From Batrachochytrium dendrobatidis JAM81 (taxonomy: Eukaryota; Chytridiomycota; Chytridiomycetes; Rhizophydiales): a stretch of 64,000 nt of DNA. This document shows positions 24,001 to 35,654 of this stretch, one piece after another. The number at the start of each line of letters is the position of its first letter. Within the stretch, counting starts at the first letter, position 1. The stretch covers positions 1,063,658-1,127,657 of the forward strand of contig NW_006281103.1 of NCBI RefSeq assembly GCF_000203795.2, read 5' to 3'. The position numbers and the translations under genes are program-made. The notes below the pieces were generated by a model, which did no database searches, was not told the origin of the DNA, and saw only the letters and a program-made list of their open reading frames with translations.

Positions 24001-27000
24001 ACACTCATTTCCCAAGAAAGCTGATCATTTTGTGTAGTTTGCTCAAGGTACAAACGCAAATCGCGTAATAACTCGGTGGGTATATGCGGAATTTGAACCG
24101 CATGGTCAATATCATTTACACTGGTAGCTAAATCAGTATTTGAAATATACGTTGAAGCATTCAAATCAGATGGAAAATCCATATCAGCAAGAAATAAAAC
24201 AGCATCAAAACGCATGGTATATTCAGTGCCATCCAATAAAGTTGGCTTGAGTACTGCACAATCAAGCTTGTTTTCTATATCCAAGTCCTCTTTTGCATGT
24301 TGATAGATATGTGCAAAAGCAACCGATGCATCCGAGTGTTTTCGCTCATGTTTTGCATATGGCACATTGGTGTTTTTTCCATGCTTAGGCTTGGGCTGAG
24401 TTTTTTTTGATTTGGAAACCAAAGACTCGGATTCGATTTGTGCTGCACGTACTTTGGCTTGATATATTTGTTCTTGTCTCCATTCCGCTACTTTTTTTGA
24501 AAAAAACTCTACTTCATGAACACGTATTTCTTCATGCTTCAGATTTTCAAAAGTAGTGCAAGTCTTTTTGGAAGAATCGGGTTGTAAGTTTGGATCTAGC
24601 TTGGCTACACTAGAAACTCGCGAAATCAAATTTGCTGGAGAATGACTGTTTGATTGTACTTTGTTTACCACAGCCAAATCATTTCCCAGCACTTCTAATG
24701 AAGCAGCATTCAAACCTGTGGAAAATTTTACTAGAGATTCGGCAGAGTTTTGGAACGTATCTAGCGATTGGGATTCTTTCAAACTATACGTTGAGTCTTC
24801 TGCGTGCAACTTTTGTTTATATTTCTGCACTTGAGATTGATCTGCACCAACAGACACTGCATCCAATTTAAACATTGCTGTAATCTACATATTTTTAAAG
24901 ATTAGTCAACCGAAAACTGACTAAATTACAAGCAATCATTTTATCACAGGTTTCAGGCTATTTTAAATGGCATACTTTATCTTTGTAGGCAGTTTGAATC
25001 ACGTGTATCTTATCCTCCATACTTTCAATAGTACCGCTACTCTGTTTAAACATTTGATGCAGACAATTATCAATTGCTTTAAAAAGCTCTTGGCATTTTG
25101 ATAGCCGTTGAGTAATCAAACTTTCGCGAGTTTCTGTATGAATTGCCGCCATTTCCTTTTGCAATGCCTTTTCGGTGGTAGTTTTTTCAACCAAAAAATC
25201 AGCGGAAATATCATGTACATGAGCGACCGTGTCTAGCTCAGCTACAGCGAGATGATCAGAGAACTCTGCCTTGATAGCAAGTAAACATACTATGAACTCG
25301 GCTACTTTTTCAAGAACAACACGATTTCGGGATGCTTGGGATGAAAGTAATATACAGGCACGCTTTCCAGCCAATATTTCAGCGGTCTTGCGATACGTTT
25401 TGACCTGATCTAATGTAGTATATAGCAATGCGTCAAAAAACAATATGCAAACCACTGTCCATTTCAACACTCTCGGAAAATACATACTTTGTATGGTTAC
25501 ATCGAGTTCTTCTTTGGTTTTTGTCTCGCATTCTTCAAACGATGGAAACCAAAATTCAATCAGGTTTTTGACACTGTTGTCCATTTTAGTCTCAAAATCG
25601 GCAAGTTCTTTTTGAAATTCATTAATGGATCTTTCTTGATCTTCGACACTTTTCTTGACTTTTGATCTCCAAAAAACCAGCCACTTGCAGGTGATTTGAT
25701 CAATGTGCATTTCTGTGATTTCCTTCAACTGTTTGGGTAATCAAATTAAAAGTAATATGCATTTAAATACTACTCCTATTAGTTTAAAATCAAATTGTTG
25801 CTTACCATTTCCGATTGCTGCTTTACATTCATATGAAATGTATCCTGAAAGCGCATATACAACTCGTGAACATCTACATCTAGTACACTAGAAAGTGCCT
25901 CGACAAATTTAGTATATACAAAATCGTATCGTGCTTGATTCCATTTTTTGCCGTACAAGAGCAAGTACTCTTTCATTTTGCTATCTACATCAACATTAAC
26001 GCTATGCAGTGTGGCAATATATTTATGAATAGCCTCATAATTTGCAATAATGATCAAGTTGGCCGAAATGCATTCTTCCTAAATCGTGACAAGAATAAAA
26101 TTAAAAATTGATGGTCACTATTGCATTCAGAGATATAGCATCAACAACCAATTGTTTCATCTTTTCATTTACCTGCAGCATTCGATCAATCATTACTGGC
26201 CGCTTGAAATTAAGTTTTTTAAGTTGCTTTGAAAACTTTTCAACCAAGTGTGCAATTTGTCGAGATCTCTCAAACTCAATATCAACCAGTTGTTTCTCAA
26301 GTTGTTTTAGTTTGGATTCTTGTGATCTAGATGCTTCAAATATATCGTCTGTCAAGGACAATATATGATCACGAGAGATTTGTGCTAGTTTTTCGGTTGA
26401 CAACAAGTCCAAGATATATGCGCCATCTATGATACATCAAGCACAGATTAAACCCAAGATTAAAAGCCAAACTTGTAAAAAACTGGGGGTTTAAATATTA
26501 TGTATGCATAAAGATACCTGCGCTGCCTATTTTCCATTTCTGTTTGAAATCCAATAGTACATTTTGAATACAGGCATTCGCGCTTGCACCTATTTCTCGA
26601 GTTTTAAAAACAAATGTGTCTCTAAGTTGATCATATCTATAATTGAAAACGGAATGATTAAATAGTATAAAGCCGGATGCTTAGATTTGACAGATGGATG
26701 ATTGTACCTATCTTGTAGCATAATCCGCTGGGCACCAGTCAATCCCAAGACGGCTTTACGCTCTTCTTCTAATCGGTTTCGCTCTACATCTTCAAGACTT
26801 TTGGTACCTTCTTGCATGGGATCGTCACCTGTAATTGCATCCACAATCCTCATTTCCAGCTCGCTGCTCATTGCAAGGGATGCAGAGATGTTTGCATTTT
26901 GAAATGTACTCTTTGCTCTTTGAATATCTAAAAGAGCTGTTGAGCTTAAATGCCTGTTTTTGCGAGTTGAGATGTGGCGAGAGGGAGAATGGACAACAGC

Positions 27001-27165
27001 ATTTAGGAGAGTTGTGGACGAGTAGCTTCGTGGAGCAAGATTGACGCGAACAGCTGTAGATGCAGCTGATAAAAGGTCTGTCGAGTTTGCCAATGAGCGG
27101 GTTTTTATGAGAGCTACGGAATGGTCTACTGTTGACTCACTTTGCTTCATTATAGAAGCTGACAT
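21014..27165 (-). CDS. CCDC180-like large coiled-coil protein
   Basis: A multi-exon gene encoding about 1,700 residues, nearly all predicted coiled coil (dense E/K/Q/L heptads). Order: a Ser-rich N-terminus (MSASIMKQSES), a helical segment LEDVERNRLEEERKAVLGLTGAQR, then blocks such as QLEKQLVDIEFERSRQIAHLVEKFSKQLKKL and ANYEAIHKYIATLHSVNVDVDSKMKEYLL, and an EFWFPSFEECETKTKEELD block resembling the DUF4455 region of CCDC180. A low-complexity linker follows and then C-terminal helices like the DUF4456 half. CCDC180 proteins are associated with cilia and flagella, so this supports a zoosporic fungus. At least ten short introns. The start at 27165 is an ATG in good context. Exact exon edges in 26420-26600 and 22080-22130 were not verified. 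Confidence 0.75.
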
Positions 27166-27767
27166 GGTTTAAATCCAAAATGATAGACAAATTCGTTATT
27201 TTTGAATAGTCTATATTGATTGCGAATCTTGTAGAGTTGTGATGCAAGATCAACAAATTTTTAAAATGTCGAGAATTTTACTATTTTTACCGCCATGTTC
27301 ACGTAAACTGGAATGCTAGATAAGAATACCAAAATACATAATCAACAACCAATCTCATGACATGATTGTGCTAATTCACTAAAAACATTGTGTTTTTTGG
27401 TCTTTATTGATCCTTGTGCTCATCTTTGTATAACTAAACGAGTGTCCAAAACAACATTTACACCTCTCCAAAACAAACATTAAGTAGCTGACATGAAAAC
27501 AGCGCTTGCATTCCCAAGATGTGCAATGGTTTTTGAACTAGAGCGTGGAATATCTGCGAGTTTTTAAAATACAACAGATGGGTTTATAAGCTTGGATTGA
27601 CAACAATATCTAAACTGTATTGTTTTGTTCCTACAAAAAGGAAGTAAAACAAGTGTCAAATTTCATCACCATCTTGCATCAAGACTAGATCGGAAGGAGC
27701 AGATTGGCTGCACAATCAACTCGGTTTACTTGTTTTTACCACTAGTTGTAGTGTCAGACATTGTATT
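27166..27767. other. divergent spacer with decayed MITE end
   Basis: Spacer between CCDC180 (-) and the RBM48-like gene (+). At 27295-27370 the sequence CATGTTCACGTAAACTGGAA, followed by CCAAAATACATAATCAACAACC and AATCTCATGACATG, matches the left end and first 70 bp of the element at 46680-47031 with many substitutions. No right end is clear. Otherwise featureless. Confidence 0.5.
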
Positions 27768-28530
27768 ATGGGCAGGAAGAGAAAATACAAGCGAGATTCA
27801 CCCAATCAGCATAGAGCAGTGCAAGGTATGGATACTACTTGAATCAGATCCTAGTACTGCTCTAGTTTAGGTTATCAATCGACTTACTATTAACCCAAGT
27901 CATGACTATACAAAGCGAGTCAAGGTGAGTCGAATTGAGAATATTTTAAAATGGTCTGATTGTGCCAGCAACCTTGAGATTCAATGAGTATTAACGAATA
28001 CATATAGCACTCTTGTAGTTGAGAATGTTCCTGCCATCAACGTATCTACTGAGCTTGAGCATCGATTTGCGTATTTTGGTGGGATTCTAAGGCAAGTTTC
28101 ATCTTGCAGCTTACTGGCATTGGAGATTTGATAGTTTCAAGTATGGCATTCGTCAAGTATTAATATTAAACGTGTTGATAGTGTCGATCAATTAAAAGAC
28201 TATTTAGTAGAACCGTTTACTGAAGCCTATGTGATCAAATATGCTCAAGTATCTTGCGCAAGGTGAGGTTTCCAACGCTTGGTTAAATCAGAAATGCAAC
28301 AAATCTGTTGACAACCCCAAGGCTCCATTAGTATCCTACCCTGATTCCACTGGCATCATTTGGGGTCTAACTATTTTAGCTTTTTTAGAGAAGCAAGACA
28401 AAAGATGAAGGATGCCAGTTTTTATGGCTCATTACTCCAAGTCCGGTATGCACCAGAACACGAAAGCGTGACAGAAAAAAGACTCAAGATGATGTCGAGA
28501 ATGCGAGAGATTTCATTACAGAAACAATAA
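27768..28530 (+). CDS. RBM48-like RNA-binding protein
   Basis: Downstream exons are clear: LVVENVPAINVSTELEHRFAYFGGILRQ, then WHSSSINIKRVDSVDQLKDYLVEPFTEAYVIKYAQVSCA, then FFREARQKMKDASFYGSLLQVRYAPEHESVTEKRLKMMSRMREI. These match RBM48: an RRM whose RNP1-like segment is EAYVIKYA and whose end is GSLLQVRYAPE. RBM48, with ARMC7, acts in U12-dependent (minor) splicing in plants and animals. The start is uncertain: ATG at 27768 gives the basic MGRKRKYKRDSPNQHRA, typical of the family, but its junction to the second exon (VINRLTINPSHDYTKRVK) only fits with a weak donor. An alternative frame from 27625 fits the donor better but looks less like the family. Confidence 0.75.
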
Positions 28531-28663
28531 AGTATATATTTGAAACCCATATAATTAGATGGCATAAGAGGCTAGGGAATTTTGTTGATAAAAATAGACA
28601 GCAAGATATTCACGAATTGAGTTAAAGATGGAAAATCAAGGAATACGCAAAGCGCAAGTATTG

Positions 28664-30557
28664 TCATGAAGGGATAGCAGGGATTAGGACTTTTTCAAGA
28701 TGAGAACGGTCGAGGCTACCAACATCTGCACTTGCATCAGCATTTTCTACAGCACTTGTGATAGCATCGATGGCTCTATTATTGCGATGACTATGCAAAA
28801 AATCTCTAACAGTAATTATGCCATTTTCATCCCCACTAATGAGTTTGGTATCTGTAAGCCAGCAGCAGTTTACAGATCCCAAATGGCCTTCAATGGTGTA
28901 CATGCACTTTTCACTTTCAATGTCCCAGACTTTGAGAGTGTGATCATGCGAACCACTTACAACACGAAGCGAGTTGACATCGACGCACCACACACCTTCA
29001 ATGTGACCAAAAAGAGTACGGAGGGTTTGACCGGTAGCAAAATTCCAAATCTTGATTGTATGATCCAGCGAGCCTGTCACGACTCTGATATCTTCAAGTT
29101 TAATTTCTTTGGAATAGCGGGGGAAAATAAGCTGAAAGCATTGAACAGGAGCAACGTGGCCTGCGTAGACCAGCAATGTATCTCCAGATTCAATATTCCA
29201 CAGCCGTATTGTCATATCATCAGAACAGGATAGTAGACGCTGCCTGCATGGAAGAATCATTACTTTGTTGACCCAGTCTGTATGGCCACTAAGATTAGAT
29301 GTTTTGTTAGCAGCAAGTTTTGTTACACGAATTACACCATCTGCGGAACCAGAAGCAAGGATTGTTTCAGTGAAATGCAGACAAACGACACCGTCGTTGT
29401 GACCAACGACCACACGTAGACATTCAAATGTTTCTGTGGACCAGATGCGCAATGTACGATCCATTGAGCAGGAGATGATCTTTGAATTATCAAACTGAAC
29501 ACCACGCACACATCGAGTGTGACCTGTCATGATAGCCAGACATTCTCCAGTTTCGACATTCCAAGCACGCAATGTCGAGTCGTATCCACCAGTTACCAAA
29601 CGTGAAGTACAATCATCGTACCATAAAGCCAAAACTCCACCTCGATGGCCTTGGAGTGTGCGAGAAGTGTAATTAGTTCGTCGCCAATTCTGTTCTACAA
29701 TCAATCTTTCAGCAAAAGCATGCTTCCAAGGTCGATGTTGACTCTGAGCAGACTGATTAACGGAATGAAAAGCCGACTCGATGGATGGAGTCACAGAAGT
29801 TTGGACATCCAAAGGAGCGTTCATCAATGGTGTTTCTGAAGCAAGAGTAGAGCGATTTGTAGTAACACTGGGTATTAATGGTAAACCCCATCCACACTTT
29901 GTACATTTACGGTCAATATGTTGGGTACACATTCGATGCCATATGGCGTCATCATCTGATACGATTCGCCATCTTCGCGAAACCTGTGCGCAGTGACACA
30001 AGGATTGTCCATCCAGATACCGTAAGACTCTAAAGGAGATTTCAGTAGGAAGAGCTGCAATAAAATCGACTTTGGTTAATGGTTTAATAGCAGCAGATAT
30101 GTAAGATAGTTGTGGTAGACATGACTTGTGAAGAATTCCTCCAATGATAATTTCTCGAAGTGCTGGAGAAGCTGAATCCATCTGCTGCCATATATTCCGT
30201 ACAAGCTGCTGTTCTGACTCAGAGAGAGCAACCAGTCGCTATAATACAAAGGTGAATAGTCAGCAATAGAGTTAGAACGCAATCACTTGATAAGAGTACA
30301 AGTGTGATGAAATGGATTCTATTTTGAATTCAGTATTGAATATACCAAAACATGACATATAGCTGGGTGAATGATGAATGAAATACCTGTAACAATCTTG
30401 CTTCATCAGCTGAATAAGTTGAACGAAAAAAGGAAGGATGATGACGAAAGCACCAGTTACGTTGATCCGTGACAGGACTAGGTTGAATTAAGTGATGATG
30501 TTGAAGAGCAGTAGAAAGAGGTATATGTGAGATGGACAATGAGTTGGATGAAGCCAT
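28664..30557 (-). CDS. F-box/WD40 protein, Met30/sconB/Scon-2 type
   Basis: Substrate receptor of an SCF ubiquitin ligase. Two exons encode about 580 residues. The F-box lies at about residues 115-165 (ALPTEISFRVLRYLDGQSLCHCAQVSRRW). It is followed by HRMCTQHIDRKCTKCGWGLPL, a signature of the Met30/sconB/Scon-2 group, and by a seven-bladed WD40 propeller (for example TGHTRCVRGVQFDNSKIISCSMDRTLRIW and SGHTDWVNKVMI). In yeast and filamentous fungi these proteins ubiquitinate the sulphur-pathway activators Met4, Cys3 or MetR when sulphur is abundant. The Cys3-type bZIP gene at 12393-14151 would be the natural substrate; that is inference. The start is the ATG at 30557. Shares a 300-bp divergent promoter with SPO22. 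Confidence 0.88.
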
Positions 30558-30678
30558 TTGTAATAAGTTTGAATATATGATTATGAACAAAAAAGGATGA
30601 AATTGTTAATTTTAATATTGTATTTATAATGACGAGAATATTCTTTAATAATGTAAAATTTACATTTGAATTGAATTG

Positions 30679-30793
30679 AATTCCAACAGACTGCTTTAGC
30701 AGTCTGATTAATTACATTAGAATTAGTTTAATTAATTCCAACAGACTGCTAAAGCAGTCTGATTGATTCCATTAGAATTAGTTTGATTAATTC
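30679..30793. repeat. 55-bp tandem repeat carrying 20-bp palindromes
   Basis: Two full units (30679-30733 and 30734-30788) and the first few bases of a third. Each begins AATTCCAACAG and contains a perfect palindrome: CAGACTGCTTTAGCAGTCTG at 30687-30706 and CAGACTGCTAAAGCAGTCTG at 30742-30761. The 9-bp arms are the same; only the central dinucleotide (TT or AA) differs. AT-rich spacer TTAGAATTAGTTTRATTAATTCC joins them. It lies midway in the divergent promoter of Met30/sconB and SPO22. Could be a binding site for a dimeric regulator or a hairpin. Confidence 0.9.
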
Positions 30794-30858
30794 CATCAAT
30801 TGCAATCCAAATCGTGTTCAAACCTTAAACAGTCGCGACGTTTAGAAACTTGAATCTA

Positions 30859-33800
30859 ATGTCCACTCCTGCTCGCTCAGTGATTGATGCTGCTGCTGGT
30901 ATTTACTGCTTACACTCTTGTTAATAGATTATTACAGTTTCTTACTTTTTTATAGACTTGTTTCTTGCTTTATCTACTCTCGATCACTCTCCCACAGTCA
31001 TCACTCTTGCTCAATTCAACCTCGCTCTCGACCTACTCAGCACTACATTATCCACTATTCACATTACAGAATCTATTCCTTCTCTTTTATTATCAACTTC
31101 TGAACTTGATGCATTAGATGAAGCAGGTACTGCTTTTGTATGTCTCTTTAAACCATGTCTCATGCATGTCTGGTGTTTGATTCTGACTTTGTAATCCTCG
31201 TCTTTAAAGGTGTTCGTTTATGGAACGAAATAGTTCGTCGCAAGTCAGAATGTTCCATCAGTCTGCTAGACAACGATCAGGAATCATCCGTGATTTCTCA
31301 TCCCGTTGTGTATGGCTTAGAGTCAGTTGTTCAAGCTCAAGGTTCGAATAAATTGTATCATGACTGCTTTCTATACAATAATTCATGCTATTCAATGTCA
31401 TGTATAGTACGACAGATTGCTTTACAAATTATTCAACTGTCAAGACACCATGACTTGGTCAGTGGCTATTCAGGTATTGTCAAAAGTTCATTATTCAATA
31501 TCTTATAAATTCGCCGTTTTAAACTTGTTATACTCTGTCTAGTGCATATTAATTTTGCCGATATGCATATGAAATGCGGCAAAGCATGGTTAGGTACTGT
31601 CAGCCATTTCTATATGGACATTAAATATAAAAACTGATGATTTAAATCTTACATAGCTGCCAACAGATCGGATGATTCAGAGAGAGAATTCAATTTGGCA
31701 TTGCAAGTTAGTATCAAGTTTTGTCTAGTCGCGTCGCTGGAATCAAATGTGTAGCCTAACATCTTGGACTAGTTTCTAAACACTCAAGATGGTGTTGAAA
31801 GCAGAAATGATTGCATCTCAAAAGATCATCACATACTCGAGTTTGAGATATATTTAGGAAAGGCTCAATTGGTAAGTTTATATTTAGTTTATGCATTTCA
31901 GCCCTATTAATGATTGAGGATTGATCATCATACTGGCCACTAGGAATGGAATAAAGACATACAATCTGCAGCATTCTTTAATCTTAACAAATCAATCAGC
32001 CAACCCATTCTTTCAAGTCTTGGATTTCATCAGGCAAGTATCCTAAACTATGTTTAAATTCATATTCTACCAATTACTGCAATGATAAGATTAAAACCAT
32101 TTGCCTATTGCAGGTTGAACAATTTGCTAGATTGGTGATTCGACTATCTAAAACAGCAACACAAGTCTCTGATAAAATTACATTATGTGAAATGGCTCTA
32201 TCTGTTCTGCTGTCACAGAACTCTCTGTCAACATCAAATTTGCTCACAGAGCTCAAAGTATGGCATGCTATGAGGCCATGTCTAATACTATCATTCATCT
32301 AAATATCGATCTTGCGTTTTTATCCATCAATAGTGCTGCGTTTTACTCTCACTAGTCATCATATACTTGGATGCAAAAGACTGGCCAAATGCTGAACGAA
32401 GATCAGAATCTGCTATCGAGGTAAAATTCATTATCCAAGACATAATAAACTTGAATGCCTGTATAGAAATTCCATCACAACTACTAATCTTCTATGCAGG
32501 AGTTTCCAGGATGTCTTTCAATGTATTATCTAAATATGAAAGCCATGATTGCCAAAGGATCAGCAACACCTTACCGTTTGGAGCAAAGTAAAGCATCGCA
32601 ATCCTTCAAGAAAGCAATTTTAACTTTTTAGTAACATGCCATGTATATAGTCTTCATGCGGGCCGTATCAAATTCAGTGCAATCCATATCAGAATCTTCA
32701 AACAGCATGAAAACGTAAGTTGGAACTAGTCATAATTATACATATTCGAATAAATATATTTAAGCTTTTGCTATTCTAGGTTAATGTCCATGGTTCATAT
32801 GATGGCCAAACAAGTCAAGTATGTTTTATTCTCATCATACTATATTTTTAACCTCATCACTATTTAAAATGACTTGTTTAAACTCACTGGTTTCATTTAA
32901 AAGCTCTGATCTTGTTCTTACATGCATTGACTCGTTTATGGATCAAGAGATGGTACATTTAAACACAAAGTCTTTTCAAAAAAATGAGCTCAACGAAAAA
33001 ATACTGGTTACGAAATTATATCTGGTGACTTCAATGGAAGTAGATCCGACTAAAACCATAATGTATGTAAAAGCCACACTCGGCCACTTTGGATTAGTCG
33101 AATTCGAGTCTTCCACGGCTCGAACCTGCCAGGTAAATATAAACATTGCGAGTTCAAGACAGTGTAAAATAATGACATATGTCTTAAACTGCGTGAAATC
33201 AGATGATATTGTGGAAATCAGGGGATAAAGCCGCTCAGATTTGCCAATGGGAAGAAGCTATATCATGGTACAGGGTTTGTTTGACCCTTATCTCAGACAA
33301 TATGGTTGACAGGCACAATGATGCCATGCTTCATCGAAAAATCGCTCTGTGTCAATTTGAGCTTCATCACATTGACGAAGCGCTTACAGAATGTATTCAA
33401 GGTGTGTGTCCATCTATGTTTTAAAAGAGTATAAATCAAAATGTGCTGCATCGACTCAAATCTTTCAATTCGGATGCAATCTTGTCAATCAGCAAAACAA
33501 TTTGAACAAGAATCAGATATGCCACCTACTTTGCTTATGCTATTTATTCTGTACTTGGAAAAAGGTGACGAGGCTAAAGGTAAAAAAGTAGATAAATTGA
33601 AATTAAATCTATTTCCAATTCTATGCAATGCTAACATAAAACAATATGTAAGCAATGGAAAATTTAGCACAAATCTCGATTCAGTCTCGATTGGATCTGT
33701 ACATTCATGCAGCAACAGTTGCTCAAAAAGTATGGCATTCAAGTAATACCAATAGACAACTATCAATCCAACTAATTTCTGATACAACTGCGTATTTTAG

Positions 33801-35472
33801 AAAGAAAATCAAGGAATAGTTCGAAATATTTTGAAAATGGTAGCTACCTCGGGGCATATTGATTGGAGTCTAGATGACACAAAATGCAAAGTCTTGACCA
33901 TTATTCGGTGTCTTATCCGACTTACCAAAACAAACGAGCCAAACAAAATTGATGTACAGGCTATTGTTTCATATGCAAACAAAGGTATGCCTCAAAGTGG
34001 TAACTCGGTTTAAGCATTTTTGATTTTCGATATTGTAGATCTAGTCATTCACAGCCCGTTTTACTATTCAAATGGAATATTATGGCTGTTGATTTTAAAC
34101 ATTGGATAAAGCCTACGGTATTCTCAAGCTGTGGTCTCAAAATGGAGAAACTCGAGAAGCCAATACTGAATCTTTTCCCCAGTTTGAAACTGAAGTAGAT
34201 TGGCTTCTTCGAGTGTGCTGGAATACCGCTATACAGATTGGACATCTAGATATATCCAATACAGCTACAGTCAACTTGTTTGAGATTGTGAGCAACCTGA
34301 CTCTTTTGTTTTCAACAACAACCATATCTCATTTGAAAATTCGGAAATCAAGGTATGTCCAACGATTTAAAGCGCAAATCTAAACAATCGGTCAGAAACG
34401 TATAATACTTACGAATTAAAGTTGTAGTCTATTTATAGCAGCACTAGGACAGTTGTTCATTGTAGAGAAAGGAGATACAACAAAAGCTGCAGAAGATCTA
34501 TCAAAGGCCACCGTATATATACATGAATTTGAAAATGCAGTGCAATCGCTGTCTGAATTGGACGATACATTTGATCGCATGACAGATATATCTATGATTC
34601 AGCTGCTACCCATCAAGTTTGAAATCTATGTTCGACAAAAGAAATGGAGTGTAGCACAAAGCGTGATCAAGGTATGGTTGATTTTTCCAAGTTAAACATT
34701 TGCAATGAAATAGGACTGATTTGGCGGATTTGAACGGATTTGAAGAATGCTCAAGATATGCGCGTGTCTTGTAATATTCTTGAACAGCTAGCAGGTAGAG
34801 TGTTGATGCAATGACACTAAAGTGAAAGTGGGTTTGTTTAGAGGGTTGACTTTGGTGGATATAATGCTGGTATTTTAGAAATCACTCTACGACTAGAGTG
34901 TCCTGACCACGGTATGTGCTCACTAATTCTGGAGTCAAATCTCGAGTGAAATTCCAATAGGAAGTTGTTGACATTATTTTTGTGGATCAATGCATGATCA
35001 ATAGTGGCATATGATGCAATCAAGACAATGCTGGATGAGCAGATGCGACAATCCCAAAATTTAAATATAATTCGATTCAGCTGTTGGTTCAGGACACTTG
35101 TAACGATCGCTTTGCACCAAGACAAGGATGGATACAAGCTGTTTGAGCAAGTGCATGCGCTAATCAAGTCAGCTAGTCACAGTACTCCATACCCAGAGAA
35201 TGAGATCAAATGGCTTATGATCAGTGCATGGAATGCAGGATGCGAACGATGGAGGTAAGTGTAGAGTTACAGATGAACCATGCAAAGATGAATGGACCTA
35301 AAATGGTATGAAACATGTTGATAGTGTGCATCATTTAGAAGGAGGACGACAGTGGAGCGAAATGGCGCTGTCACTGGGTCTGTATCTCGAAAACGCAGAA
35401 CAGCTGTTGACCAAGATGCGAGCGTCTTATCTGGCATTAATGGAGTCGTGCAATTCATCCAATATAGAATGA
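30859..35472 (+). CDS. meiosis protein SPO22/ZIP4/TEX11 homologue
   Basis: TPR-rich scaffold of the ZMM group, needed for class I crossovers and synapsis in meiosis. Many short exons (intron lengths about 55-110 nt) from the ATG at 30859 (MSTPARSVIDAAAG) to the TGA at 35470-35472. Readable segments: FNLALDLLSTTLS, GVRLWNEIVRRKSECS (a family block), HINFADMHMKCGKAWLG, LLSQNSLSTSNLLTELK, LGHFGLVEFESSTARTC, AAQICQWEEAISWYRVCLTLI, MLFILYLEKGDEAKG and EIKWLMISAWNAGCERWR, the last two typical of Spo22. It ends with WSEMALSLGLYLENAEQLL. I have not verified every junction. Its 3' end lies 182 bp upstream of NDUFAF7. Confidence 0.78.
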
Positions 35473-35556
35473 TAAAATCTACTGATGGAAATATGACTGA
35501 TGGACGACTCTGGAATGAAATAAATGCGAATTTAAAGCGACGAGTTGAACCGGTTT

Positions 35557-35586
35557 ACAGTTGTATTCACGCAGGATGGAATATTT
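35557..35586. repeat. decayed MITE-type terminal repeat
   Basis: ACAGTTGTATTCACGCAGGATGGAATATTT matches the first part of the terminal repeats found elsewhere (CAGTTGTATTCACG is exact) with changes in the next bases. It lies between the SPO22 stop and the NDUFAF7 start, about 70-100 bp upstream of that ATG. Confidence 0.5.
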
Positions 35587-35654
35587 ATACGATGATGAAA
35601 GTTGAAGTTCAGATTCAAAATTTCTTACTCGATAGAAATCGCACTAAACTTGTA

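Noticed and set aside
28084..28146. A fourth GC-AG intron in the RBM48-like gene (donor GGCAAGTTTC)
   Set aside because: A GT donor three codon positions further (CAA/GTTTCATC) joins in frame to ...TTGATAG, so GC splicing is not needed.
28700..29233. 177-codon open frame on the + strand
   Set aside because: Antisense to the WD40 region of the Met30/sconB gene, which is unmistakable in the other strand.
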